From positions 1-14,083 of the forward strand of contig JAIFNK010000229.1 in assembly GCA_020047775.1 (NCBI GenBank): a stretch of DNA of 14,083 nucleotides, in the 5' to 3' direction. This stretch comes from Akkermansia sp. (GTDB taxonomy: Bacteria; Verrucomicrobiota; Verrucomicrobiia; Verrucomicrobiales; Akkermansiaceae). A model generated the notes under the pieces. The model was not told the DNA's origin. It ran no database searches and saw only the letters and a program-made list of their open reading frames with translations. Position 1 is the first letter of the stretch, and the number at the start of each line of letters is the position of its first letter. This document shows, in pieces, positions 6,996 through 14,083 of the stretch. A program made the translations under genes and the position numbers.

Positions 6996-7016
6996 GGGGT
7001 ATCAGATTTTCATAGT
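6988..7016 (+). promoter_or_regulatory. Possible promoter of the Tat-exported oxidoreductase gene
   Basis: TTGCAT (6988-6993) and CATAGT (7011-7016) are 17 bases apart and lie 12 bases before the ATG at 7029. Each box matches four of six sigma70 consensus bases. This implies a very short leader, in line with the absence of a Shine-Dalgarno site. It was found by eye only. Confidence 0.25.
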
Positions 7017-7028
7017 GAAACCATCGCC

Positions 7029-8318
7029 ATGAACCCCACTCCACAATCCTCGCGTCGTCAGTTTCTGAAGTCATCCCTAGGCACCGCGGGCGCGGTATTC
7101 TCCGGGATGCAAATTGTCCGGGCCGAAACACTGGGTAACGCGTCCAAGGCTGCCGCGAATTCGCGGATCGGCATGGGCTTCATCGGCATGGGCCTGATTT
7201 CAGACGGCCATGTGCGGTCGTTTCCCGGCATGAAGAACGTGCAACCGATCGCGGTGTGTGATGTGAAGGCCGGGCAGTTGCAGAAGGCCGTGGGCGTGCT
7301 GAAGGAAAAGGGATTCAATGACATCCTGGCAACCGCCCGCTTCGAGGAATTGCTTGCCCGCACCGATATTGACGCGGTGTGCGTGACCACGCCGGATCAC
7401 TGGCATGCGGCGATCGCGCTGGCCGCGATGAAGGCGGGCAAGGACGTGTATGTGGAGAAGCCGATGACGTTGACGATCGAAGAAGGCAAGGCGCTGGTGG
7501 CGGCGGAGAAAAAATACGGCCGCATCCTGCAGGTGGGCAGCCAGCAACGGTCGTCGATCCATTTCCGGATCGCCGCGAATCTGGTGCGCAACGGGATGAT
7601 CGGCGAGATCAAGGAGGTCTACTGCCAGTTAGGCCAGTTCCCTCAGCCGCCGGAGAAAGAGGTGCTGATCCCCGTGCCCGAGGGATTCGACTATGACCGC
7701 TGGCTCGGCCCCACGCCGTTTTTCGAGCATTCGGAAAACCGGGTGAAGGGGAACTACGGTGGCGGCTGGCGCTGCTACTGGGAATACGGCAGCCGCAAGT
7801 TCGGCGACTGGGGTGCGCACCATTTCGACATCGTCCAGTGGGCGCTTGACCGCGACACCACCGGCCCGGTCGAATTCATTCCCAAAGGACACGCGGGAGC
7901 CGAACACCACCACTATCGCTATGCCGACGGCATCACGGTCTGGCGCGACAAAAAACCCGACAACGGCCACATGATCCGCTTCATCGGCACCAAGGGCGAG
8001 GTGCTTGTCAGCCGGGGTAAGATCGAAACGTCGCCTGCGGAACTCGTGCGCCACAAGTTCGGCCCGAACGACATCCAAGTCTATGAATCCATGGACCACC
8101 GGGTCAATTTCATCGACTCCATCGGAACCCGCAAGCCGACGATTTGCCCGGCGAGCGTCGGCCACCGCTCCGGGACCATTTGCCAACTCTCCGGCATCGC
8201 CCAGCGCCTTGGACGCTCGCTCAAGTGGGACCCGAAGGCCGAGCAAATCACCGGCGACGCGGAAGCGGCCGCCATGCAGGACCGCCCGCGCCGCAAGGGC
8301 TACGAGTTGCCGGCCTGA
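7029..8318 (+). CDS. Tat-exported Gfo/Idh/MocA family oxidoreductase
   Basis: A 429-residue protein of the glucose-fructose oxidoreductase/inositol dehydrogenase family, which oxidises or reduces sugars using tightly bound NAD(P). It opens with a twin-arginine signal (SRRQFLK at residues 8-14, then a hydrophobic stretch to RAE at 31-33), implying export of the folded, cofactor-loaded protein. The Rossmann loop is [12 protein letters not shown] (50-61). The family lysine sits in VEKPMTL (142-148). [15 protein letters not shown] (259-273) carries the His pair near the active site. Residues about 150-400 form the usual C-terminal alpha/beta domain. Some relatives with this signal are NAD-dependent glycosidases (GH109-like), so hydrolysis by an oxidation-elimination route is an alternative. 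It is divergent from the sulfatase operon, and 189 bases separate it from the rhamnosidase gene on the same strand, so co-regulation is plausible. The start is fixed by the Tat motif. Confidence 0.93.
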   Translation: MNPTPQSSRRQFLKSSLGTAGAVFSGMQIVRAETLGNASKAAANSRIGMGFIGMGLISDGHVRSFPGMKNVQPIAVCDVKAGQLQKAVGVLKEKGFNDILATARFEELLARTDIDAVCVTTPDHWHAAIALAAMKAGKDVYVEKPMTLTIEEGKALVAAEKKYGRILQVGSQQRSSIHFRIAANLVRNGMIGEIKEVYCQLGQFPQPPEKEVLIPVPEGFDYDRWLGPTPFFEHSENRVKGNYGGGWRCYWEYGSRKFGDWGAHHFDIVQWALDRDTTGPVEFIPKGHAGAEHHHYRYADGITVWRDKKPDNGHMIRFIGTKGEVLVSRGKIETSPAELVRHKFGPNDIQVYESMDHRVNFIDSIGTRKPTICPASVGHRSGTICQLSGIAQRLGRSLKWDPKAEQITGDAEAAAMQDRPRRKGYELPA

Positions 8319-8334
8319 TCAATATCGAAGCCCG

Positions 8335-8356
8335 TGGCGGCGGCCCGCAACCGCCA
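8335..8356 (+). terminator. Weak hairpin downstream of the oxidoreductase gene
   Basis: TGGCGG (8335-8340) and CCGCCA (8351-8356) can pair around a 10-base loop, starting 17 bases after the stop codon. No U-tract follows. It may terminate some transcripts or only protect the 3' end, so readthrough into the rhamnosidase gene remains possible. Confidence 0.22.
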
Positions 8357-8410
8357 AGCCGGAACTCCTTCATGGTGAGCCATCGATTGCGACGTCCGAT
8401 GACGTTTGAT

Positions 8411-8436
8411 CGGCCATGCCGGCCATGCCGGCCATG
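8411..8436 (+). repeat. Three tandem 9-base repeats (CGGCCATGC)
   Basis: CGGCCATGC occurs at 8411-8419 and 8420-8428, followed by an eight-base partial copy at 8429-8436. The array lies in the 189-base gap between the oxidoreductase and rhamnosidase genes, 72 bases before the rhamnosidase ATG. It could be a small replication-slippage repeat or a clustered protein-binding site. The other half of the gap (8437-8507) shows no convincing promoter. Confidence 0.7.
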
Positions 8437-8507
8437 ACGGATGTTCGGCGGTTCCGCGTGTCAGAGTGTAAAGATCGGCTTGGAAACGGCGTAGCTACCC
8501 CATTCCT

Positions 8508-11393
8508 ATGAACCTTCTCCCGCGCAGATTCCTCACCGCGCTGTCCGCCCTGGCGGTGGCGGCCATACTCCACTCCACCGCCCGAGCCGGCGATCTTGAA
8601 GCGGGATTCCGCAGTCCGCCCCACAGTTCCGGCATCCGTTGTTTCTGGTGGTGGCTGAATGGTAACGTCACCCGGGAAGCGATCACGCGCGATTTGGAGG
8701 AAATGAAAACCAAGGGGTTCAACGGCGCGTTGATCTTCGATGCCGACGGCAGCGCCCAGCAAGGGAACCAGCGCACACCCGCCGGCCCCGGCTTCGGTTC
8801 GCCGGAGTGGATCGTGCTCTTCGTCCACGCTTGCAAGGAAGCGAAGCGACTCGACCTCGAACTGAGCCTCAGCATCCAAAGCGGCTGGAACCTCGGCGGA
8901 CCGAGCGTGACCGCCGCCGAGACCACCCAGCAACTGGTCTGGTCGAAAACCCGGATCGACGGAGCCACCACCATCCAACAAACGCTGCCGCAGCCCAAGG
9001 CAAAGGATGAATTTTTCCGCGACATCGCGGTGATCGCCGTGCCGCTCCCCGGGACTCCACCGCCGCCCATCAAAGACCTCGATTTGAAAAACGCGACCCG
9101 CGCACTCGGCATGTCCGCGCCCGATGCCCGGTTCTTGTTGGAAACGGAAGCCGTCAAAAGCGGTGAAATCCCTATCAAAAGCTCCGAAATTCTCAACCTG
9201 ACCTCAAAGATGGGCCCCGACGGGATCCTCAAATGGGAGGCCCCCGCAGGCCGCTGGGAAATCCTGCGCATCGGCCACACGGCTGCGGGCGCGCACGTTT
9301 CCACACAAAGCGAAGGCTGGGGCGGCCGCGTGATCGACCTCCTCAGCCCCGCCGCGCTGGATAGCTATTGGAACAGCAACGTCGAGCCGCTCATGAAGGC
9401 CATCGGACCGCTCGCCGGCACCACGTTGCGCTACATCCATACTGACAGCTGGGAGGGTGGGGGAATGAACTGGACCCCCGGATTCGACCGCGCGTTCTTG
9501 AAAAACAACGGCTATGACATGGTGCCATGGTTCGCGGTGCTGGCCGGCCACATCGTCGATCACCGCCAAGCCTCGGATGCCTTCCTCGCCGATTTTCGCA
9601 AGACCATCGGCCAGCTCGTCGCCGAACACTATGGCAATCTCGCCAAGCTCGCCGCCAAGCACGGCATGGCCACCCATCCGGAGTGCTCCGGTCCGCACGC
9701 CAGTCCGCTCGACGGGTTGAAAAACTACGGTCGCAGCGAGTTGATGTTGTCTGAATTCTGGTCGCCCTCGCCACACCGTCCGGGCGTCGACAACCGGTTC
9801 TTCGTCAAGCAGGCGTCGTCCGCCGCGCACACCTACGGCAAGCGTCTCGTCGGGGCCGAGGGATTCACCACCATCGGCCCGCACTGGAATGATGTCCCGT
9901 GGTCGCAGATGAAACCGAGCTTCGACACCGAACTCTGCGCCGGGCTCAACCTGCTTTTCATCCATACCTTCACCTGCTCGCCACCCGAAATGGGCCTGCC
10001 CGGCCAGGAATACTTCGCGGGCACCCACTTCAACCCGCAGATCACCTGGTGGGACGAAAGCCCGGCCTTCATCGACTACCTGCGCCGCTGCCAGTTCCTC
10101 ACCCAGCAAGGCGGCTTCCAAGCGGACGTGCTCCACTACTACGGCGATCATATTCCTAACATTTACGGGCGCAAGGGCAACGACCCTGCCGGCGCGCTGC
10201 CCGGCTACGACTTCGATGTGCTCAGCGAGGAACTGTTATTGGAAAAACTCACCTTCGCCGATGGCAAGCTCCGCCTTCCCTCCGGCATGAGCTACCACGC
10301 TCTCACTCTACCTGACCACCGCGTGCTCTCTCTGGCCGCCCTGCGGAAAATCGACGCGCTTGCCCGCGCCGGGGCCAACATCCTGGGCCTGAAACCGCTG
10401 AGGGCTGTTAGCCTCGCCGGCGGAGAGAAAGGGGTCGCCGAGTTTCAGAAACTTGCGGACGGCCTGTGGGGCACCAAGGACGCCGCGCAGGATACGCGCG
10501 CTGTCGGCAAGGGCCGCGTCGCCTGGGGCATGACTGTTTCCGAATTCCTCGCCATCCATCGCATTGATCCCGATTTGACGCTCACCCTCGCCGACGGCAA
10601 GGCAGCCCCGGAAACCGACTGGATCCACTACCGGATTGGCGAGGCCGACGTCTATTTTCTCGCAGAACTCCAAGGCAAGCCGCGCGACATCGAGGCCTCG
10701 TTCCGCGTCGCCGGGCGCGTGCCCGAACTGTGGAACGCCGTTGATGGCAGCATCCGTGAAGCCACCCGCTTCACCATCGCCGGGGGACGCACCCGCGTGC
10801 CGCTCGCCCTCGGCGCCTATGACAGCCACTTCATTGTCTTCCGTAAACCAACCACCGAAACATCGCGCGACCAAGGCGCTAACATGCCTGCGTGGAAGGA
10901 AGTCCATGCGCTCAACCGCCCGTGGCAGGTCACTTTCGACGCCAAACTCGGCGGCCCCGCGAAGCCTGTGGATTTCCCGCAGCTCATCGACTGGCTCGAT
11001 CACTCCGATGCTGGTGTTAGATGTTACTCCGGCAAGGCCGGCTACCGCAGCACCTTCGATCTCAGCGATGCACAAGCCCGCCAACCGCTCGCTCTGGAAC
11101 TGGGCGAGCTGCGCGGCGTGGGCATCGCCCGCGTGAAACTCAACGGCACCGATCTCGGCATCACCTGGCGTCCGCCATTTCGCGTGGTTCTTGGCAAGGC
11201 CGCCAAAGCCGGAACCAATACTCTCGAAGTCACCGTCATCAACTCATGGCGCAACCGGGTCATGGCCGATGAACCGTTGCCGGAAAACCAGCGCATCACC
11301 CGCACCAATGTCAGGGTGCAGCACAAGGGCCGCTTTCAATGGCGCCCCGAACCCTCCGGCCTGCTAGGCCCGGTGCGGGTCGTTGCGCATTGA
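8508..11393 (+). CDS. Secreted GH106-like alpha-L-rhamnosidase
   Basis: A 961-residue exported protein with a signal peptide (about residues 1-27, ending HSTARA). The sequence follows the GH106 alpha-L-rhamnosidase pattern as I know it. It reads CFWWWLNGNVTREAITRDLEEM (45-66), GWNLGGPSV (126-134), then HTDSWEGGGMNWTP (311-324). Next come LSEFWSP (414-420), GAEGFTTIGPHWNDVPW (449-465) and HTFTCSPPEMGLPG (486-499). Acidic residues suited to catalysis or calcium binding are Glu316, Glu416 and Glu451, but I cannot assign roles. From about residue 805 (NRPWQVTFD, then GKAGYRSTFDL, then VKLNGTDLGITWRPPFRV) there is a galactose-binding-like beta-sandwich. GH106 enzymes release L-rhamnose from complex glycans such as pectic rhamnogalacturonans. 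With four sulfatases nearby, a sulfated rhamnose-containing polysaccharide is the likely target. The length is normal and no damage is visible. Confidence 0.88.
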   Translation: MNLLPRRFLTALSALAVAAILHSTARAGDLEAGFRSPPHSSGIRCFWWWLNGNVTREAITRDLEEMKTKGFNGALIFDADGSAQQGNQRTPAGPGFGSPEWIVLFVHACKEAKRLDLELSLSIQSGWNLGGPSVTAAETTQQLVWSKTRIDGATTIQQTLPQPKAKDEFFRDIAVIAVPLPGTPPPPIKDLDLKNATRALGMSAPDARFLLETEAVKSGEIPIKSSEILNLTSKMGPDGILKWEAPAGRWEILRIGHTAAGAHVSTQSEGWGGRVIDLLSPAALDSYWNSNVEPLMKAIGPLAGTTLRYIHTDSWEGGGMNWTPGFDRAFLKNNGYDMVPWFAVLAGHIVDHRQASDAFLADFRKTIGQLVAEHYGNLAKLAAKHGMATHPECSGPHASPLDGLKNYGRSELMLSEFWSPSPHRPGVDNRFFVKQASSAAHTYGKRLVGAEGFTTIGPHWNDVPWSQMKPSFDTELCAGLNLLFIHTFTCSPPEMGLPGQEYFAGTHFNPQITWWDESPAFIDYLRRCQFLTQQGGFQADVLHYYGDHIPNIYGRKGNDPAGALPGYDFDVLSEELLLEKLTFADGKLRLPSGMSYHALTLPDHRVLSLAALRKIDALARAGANILGLKPLRAVSLAGGEKGVAEFQKLADGLWGTKDAAQDTRAVGKGRVAWGMTVSEFLAIHRIDPDLTLTLADGKAAPETDWIHYRIGEADVYFLAELQGKPRDIEASFRVAGRVPELWNAVDGSIREATRFTIAGGRTRVPLALGAYDSHFIVFRKPTTETSRDQGANMPAWKEVHALNRPWQVTFDAKLGGPAKPVDFPQLIDWLDHSDAGVRCYSGKAGYRSTFDLSDAQARQPLALELGELRGVGIARVKLNGTDLGITWRPPFRVVLGKAAKAGTNTLEVTVINSWRNRVMADEPLPENQRITRTNVRVQHKGRFQWRPEPSGLLGPVRVVAH

Positions 11394-11436
11394 GGGGAAC
11401 CCGGATCATCCCCGGCACTAACAAACAGGGGACTCC

Positions 11437-12642
11437 TCAAAGCGTGTGGCCCATGCGCGTCCGCTTCGTTTCCAGATATTTTTCGTTGTCCGGATTCGAC
11501 GGCAGGGAAATCGGCAGCTGTTGCACGATCTCCAGGCCGTAGCCTTCCAGCCCGATGACTTTTTTCGGATTGTTCGTCAGCAGGCACATCTTGCGCACGC
11601 CCAGGTCGTAGAGGATTTGCGCCCCCATGCCGTAGTCGCGGAGGTCGGAGGCGAAGCCGAGTTTTTCGTTAGCCTCAATGGTGTCGTAGCCTTCTTCCTG
11701 CAGCTTGTAGGCGTGGATTTTCGCCGGCAGGCCGATGCCGCGGCCCTCCTGCCGGAGATAGAGCAGCACGCCGCCTTCCTCGGAGATGCGCTCGAGCGCG
11801 GCGGCGAGCTGGCCGCCGCAATCGCAGCGGCGGGATTGGAAAACATCGCCGGTGAGGCATTCCGAGTGGACGCGGACGAGAGTGGGTTTTTCGGGGTCGA
11901 TGACGCCCTTCGTCAGGGCGAGATGGTGGCTGGCGTCCGTGCTGATGCGGTAAAGATGGCAGTTGAACTGGCCGAAGTCGGTGGGCAGCAGGATGGTTTC
12001 CTCACGGTGCACGAGTTTTTCCGAGCGCCGGCGGTATTCGATGAGCTGGGCGATGGTGCAGGCCTTGAGGCCGTGGCGTTTCTGATAGTCTCCCAACTGG
12101 CCGACACGGGCCATCGTGCCGTCGTCATTCATGATCTCGCAGATCACCGCGGCTTTCGGCAGCCCGGCGAAACCCGCGAGATCGAGGGCGGCCTCGGTGT
12201 GGCCGGTCCGGCGCAGCACGCCCTCCGGCACTCCTTGCAGCGGGAACACATGCCCCGGTCTCACGAACGCATCCGGCCCGGCGGTGGTATCGGCGAGCAG
12301 GCGGATCGTCAGCGCGCGGTCGGCGGCGGAAATCCCGGTGGTGACCCCCTCGGCGGCATCGACGGTGACCGTGAAGGCGGTTTTGTGGCCCTCGCGGTTG
12401 CGGCGGGTCATCTGCGGCAGGTCGAGTTCCTCGGCGCGCTCGGCGGTGATCGGGGTGCAAATCATGCCGCGGGCGTGGGTGGCCATGAAGTTAACCATGT
12501 GCGGCGTGCAGAGCGATGCCGCCCCGACCAGGTCGGCCTCGTTTTCGCGGGATGGATCGTCCGCCACGATGACGAGGCGGCCGGCGGCGATTTCCTCGAT
12601 GATTTCCTGGATGGGACTGAAATGAAGGGACGGATCTGACAT
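11437..12642 (-). CDS. ribBA: RibBA: DHBP synthase / GTP cyclohydrolase II
   Basis: A bifunctional cytoplasmic riboflavin-biosynthesis enzyme of 401 residues. The N-terminal RibB half (about 1-205) makes 3,4-dihydroxy-2-butanone 4-phosphate from ribulose 5-phosphate. It shows ADDPSRENEADLVGAA (27-42), RPGHVFPL (128-135) and HTEAALDL (148-155). The C-terminal RibA half (about 206-401) opens GTP to the pyrimidine precursor. It shows the zinc site HSECLTGDVFQSRRCDCGGQ with Cys262, Cys273 and Cys275, then EGRGIGL (299-305), DYGMGAQIL (336-344) and LLTNNPKK. Both active sites look complete. It lies 33 bases downstream of the YqgE gene on the same strand, so they probably share a transcript. It converges with the rhamnosidase gene, whose stop is 43 bases away. 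No FMN riboswitch is visible upstream of the ATG. Confidence 0.97.
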   Translation of the reverse strand: MSDPSLHFSPIQEIIEEIAAGRLVIVADDPSRENEADLVGAASLCTPHMVNFMATHARGMICTPITAERAEELDLPQMTRRNREGHKTAFTVTVDAAEGVTTGISAADRALTIRLLADTTAGPDAFVRPGHVFPLQGVPEGVLRRTGHTEAALDLAGFAGLPKAAVICEIMNDDGTMARVGQLGDYQKRHGLKACTIAQLIEYRRRSEKLVHREETILLPTDFGQFNCHLYRISTDASHHLALTKGVIDPEKPTLVRVHSECLTGDVFQSRRCDCGGQLAAALERISEEGGVLLYLRQEGRGIGLPAKIHAYKLQEEGYDTIEANEKLGFASDLRDYGMGAQILYDLGVRKMCLLTNNPKKVIGLEGYGLEIVQQLPISLPSNPDNEKYLETKRTRMGHTL

Positions 12643-12675
12643 GGTAAAGTGGGGAAAATCGGCAAACGGTGGGTC

Positions 12676-13242
12676 TCAGTTGAGCGTCGGATCGTCGGGA
12701 GCTTCGGCGAGGATGCGGTGCAGCGGGGAAATGCCGCGCAAGAGCTCGGACCAGAGTTGCTGGTCATGCATCCGTCCCAGCAGGTCCGGACCCGGGCGGG
12801 CGGTGATCCACGAACTCTGGCGAAGCTCGTTTTCCAACTGCCCGGCGGTCCAACCCGAGTAGCCGATGAAGGCGCGGACGATACGGCCGGGCCGGTGGGC
12901 GTGCGTGACGGCGGCCTTCGCGGACAGCCGGATGGCCCAGCGCAGGCCTTGTTTTTTGCTCCACCAGAATGAGGAAAACGTGAGTTGGTCGGTCGCGACC
13001 GGGCCGCCGTGGTGGACTTGGAGCTGTTGCAGCGGGGAGAATTCCTCGCCCTCCAGGAAATCGCCCACGGTTTTTCCCGTCGGGTGATTCAGGATCAAAC
13101 CAAAGGCACCGGTGTCCGCGCGATGCTCCGCGAGCAGAACCACCGAGCGGTGGAAGATCCCGTCCCGCAGCGAAGGATCCGCGAGCAGCAGTTGCCCTTG
13201 GAGCTGGATCGGAAGATCGGAATGGAACAAGTCGTCGGCCAC
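12676..13242 (-). CDS. YqgE/AlgH family protein
   Basis: A 188-residue protein of the YqgE/AlgH (DUF179) family. Some members have been linked to alginate regulation in Pseudomonas, but the biochemical role is not settled. Diagnostic segments are GQLLLADPSLRDGIFHRSVVLLAEH (residues 16-40), GAFGLILNHPTGKTV, HHGGPVATDQL and FIGYSGWTAGQLENEL. The length fits the family (about 180-190). The start is GTG at 13242, giving MADDLF; no better upstream ATG is visible, and the family normally begins about 15 residues before GQLLLADP. No Shine-Dalgarno site is seen. It appears to be the first gene of a two-gene unit with ribBA, and it is divergent from the cytochrome c gene across a 160-base gap. The protein is soluble and cytoplasmic by sequence. 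Confidence 0.93.
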   Translation of the reverse strand: MADDLFHSDLPIQLQGQLLLADPSLRDGIFHRSVVLLAEHRADTGAFGLILNHPTGKTVGDFLEGEEFSPLQQLQVHHGGPVATDQLTFSSFWWSKKQGLRWAIRLSAKAAVTHAHRPGRIVRAFIGYSGWTAGQLENELRQSSWITARPGPDLLGRMHDQQLWSELLRGISPLHRILAEAPDDPTLN

Positions 13243-13313
13243 GGGGAAATTCTAGCGCGGGGTCCGCCGGTTCGCCAACCGCCGATTGCGGAAGATTTCA
13301 CGGAACCTGGAAA

Positions 13314-13380
13314 TTCTCCGGCTACCCGTGGATCATCCGAAAAGGGGAGTTCTCCGGGCGGATTCGGAGAAAGAATCCCC
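13314..13380 (+). promoter_or_regulatory. Repeats and hairpin upstream of the cytochrome c gene
   Basis: TTCTCCGG occurs at 13314-13321 and again at 13350-13357. The second copy pairs with CGGAGAA (13365-13371) in a seven-base-pair stem with an eight-base loop, flanked by GGGGA (13344-13348) and TCCCC (13376-13380), which could extend it. It lies 22 bases before the ATG at 13403 in a divergent intergenic region. It could be an operator cluster or a leader hairpin. No clear -35/-10 pair is seen. Confidence 0.3.
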
Positions 13381-13402
13381 GCCCTCACAACGTCTCCCCA
13401 CC

Positions 13403-14083
13403 ATGCGCCGCCTGTTGTTTTTGCTAGCCTTCACCGCACCACTTTCCGCCCAGGATGGCGGGCAGCTTTACACCCTCTATTGCTCCGCCTGCCACGCCCC
13501 CGATGGCCAGGGCGCCACCGGCGGCATATTCCCGCCGCTCGCCGGCAGCCCATGGCTGGCTGGCGATGCCGACCGCGCGATCAAGGTCGTTCTCCACGGC
13601 CTGCACGGGCCGGTCGAGGTTCTTGGAAAAACCTACGACCTCGAAATGCCGCCCCAGGGCGCGGCCCTCCCCGACGATCAGATCGCCGCCATTCTCACCC
13701 ACGTCCGCTCCTCGTGGGGGAACCAGGCCGCCGCCGTCACTCCGGAAACCGTGAAAACCATCCGCGACGCCACCGCCGCGCGCAAGGCCCCGTGGACCGC
13801 CGGGGAAATCCTCCAGCTCCACCCGCTGCCGCTCGAGAAAACCGCCCTTCGCAGCCTCATTTCCCAGGTTTATCGTGGCGAATGGGCCTTCCTCCCCGAC
13901 TTTTCCACCCTCAAGCCCGACAGCGTCGAGGAAGAACATGACGGCATCATCACCCTCGCCGATTCCCCGCACGAGAACGACTTCGCGATGGTCTGGGAAG
14001 GCCAGCTCGACGTCCCCGCCACCGCTGAATACTTCTTCTCCCTCGATGCCGACGACGCCGGAAAAATCCTCATCGACGGCGAA
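13403..14083 (+). CDS. Exported cytochrome c with PA14-like domain, partial
   Basis: The frame is open to the window edge (227 codons present, 3' end missing). A signal peptide (MRRLLFLLAFTAPLSA, residues 1-16) precedes a class I cytochrome c domain. The haem-binding box is CSACH (Cys27, Cys30, His31), followed by GQGATGGIFPPLAGSPWL, with Met82 in LEMPPQG as the likely second haem ligand. This domain ends near residue 110. After a linker, residues about 195-227 (DFAMVWEGQLDVPATAEYFF, then DADDAGKILIDG) match the start of a PA14 domain, a beta-barrel often involved in carbohydrate binding. From memory, such cytochrome c/PA14 combinations are common in exported Planctomycetota and Verrucomicrobiota proteins. 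It probably acts in periplasmic electron transfer linked to a sugar-related partner. Further domains may lie beyond the window. The start is supported by the signal peptide; no Shine-Dalgarno site is visible. Confidence 0.85.
   Translation, partial: MRRLLFLLAFTAPLSAQDGGQLYTLYCSACHAPDGQGATGGIFPPLAGSPWLAGDADRAIKVVLHGLHGPVEVLGKTYDLEMPPQGAALPDDQIAAILTHVRSSWGNQAAAVTPETVKTIRDATAARKAPWTAGEILQLHPLPLEKTALRSLISQVYRGEWAFLPDFSTLKPDSVEEEHDGIITLADSPHENDFAMVWEGQLDVPATAEYFFSLDADDAGKILIDGE

Noticed and set aside
6896..7131. Upstream extension of the fucosidase-stub frame to a 149-residue protein.
   Set aside because: The extra N-terminal sequence has no similarity to GH29, crosses the oxidoreductase start, and begins inside that gene's Tat signal.
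11394..11432. GGGGA and TCCCC segments between the convergent rhamnosidase and ribBA genes could form alternative small hairpins.
   Set aside because: Stems are only five pairs with long loops and no U-tract, so a bidirectional terminator is not supported.
11446..12639. A 397-codon plus-strand frame covering ribBA.
   Set aside because: It is the mirror of the strongly conserved RibBA reading frame and shows no family resemblance of its own.
12640..12680. An FMN riboswitch upstream of ribBA.
   Set aside because: The gap is only 33 bases and lacks the conserved riboswitch elements; none is seen upstream of YqgE either.
12985..13941. A 318-codon plus-strand frame overlapping YqgE and the cytochrome gene.
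   Set aside because: Its latter part is the wrong frame of the cytochrome c gene (Arg/Pro-rich), and its first part is antisense to YqgE.
1..14083. GGATCC appears 12 times, including three copies within the first 410 bases and two within 14 bases in the fucosidase remnant.
   Set aside because: My rough expectation at this base composition is about five, so the excess is modest. Most copies fall in unrelated coding contexts, and no consistent flanking sequence or spacing was seen.

Overview
The window (about 60% GC by eye) reads like accessory chromosome from a heterotrophic Verrucomicrobiota bacterium, or another PVC-group relative. This is inferred from content: a run of exported S1-type sulfatases, a Tat-exported Gfo/Idh/MocA protein, a large GH106-like rhamnosidase, and a cytochrome c joined to a PA14 domain. 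No rRNA or other marker gene confirms it. No tRNA, rRNA, CRISPR array or intact mobile element was seen.

Layout. Positions 1-601 are decayed DNA: the N-terminal third of a class D beta-lactamase (92-385, minus) and the C-terminal tip of a Bax-inhibitor-1/YccA-like membrane protein (425-601, minus). A stand-alone GNAT acetyltransferase follows (701-1297, plus). From 1390 to 6612 four secreted sulfatase genes lie head to tail on the minus strand, in transcription order 5299-6612, 3850-5235, 2882-3820, 1390-2889. The first has non-canonical active-site motifs, and the third has lost the middle of its catalytic domain while staying in frame. Just upstream of the operon lies a frameshifted C-terminal stub of a GH29 alpha-L-fucosidase (6682-6895). 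On the plus strand, divergent from the sulfatases, are a Tat-dependent oxidoreductase (7029-8318) and a 961-residue GH106-like alpha-L-rhamnosidase (8508-11393). Housekeeping genes follow: ribBA (11437-12642) and a YqgE/AlgH gene (12676-13242), both minus, then a divergent cytochrome c/PA14 gene (13403 onward) cut by the window edge.

Working together. The block 1390-11393 looks like an enzyme set for a sulfated polysaccharide rich in deoxyhexoses (rhamnose, formerly perhaps fucose). Sulfatases remove sulfate esters, the GH106-like enzyme releases rhamnose, and the Tat-exported oxidoreductase may process a sugar outside the cytoplasm. Sulfatase-maturing enzymes, transporters and a regulator are not in the window.

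The most notable property is erosion. Four coding sequences within the first 7 kb are cut or internally deleted, so the locus is either degenerating or misassembled. I did not find convincing evidence of an undescribed defence or mobile system.
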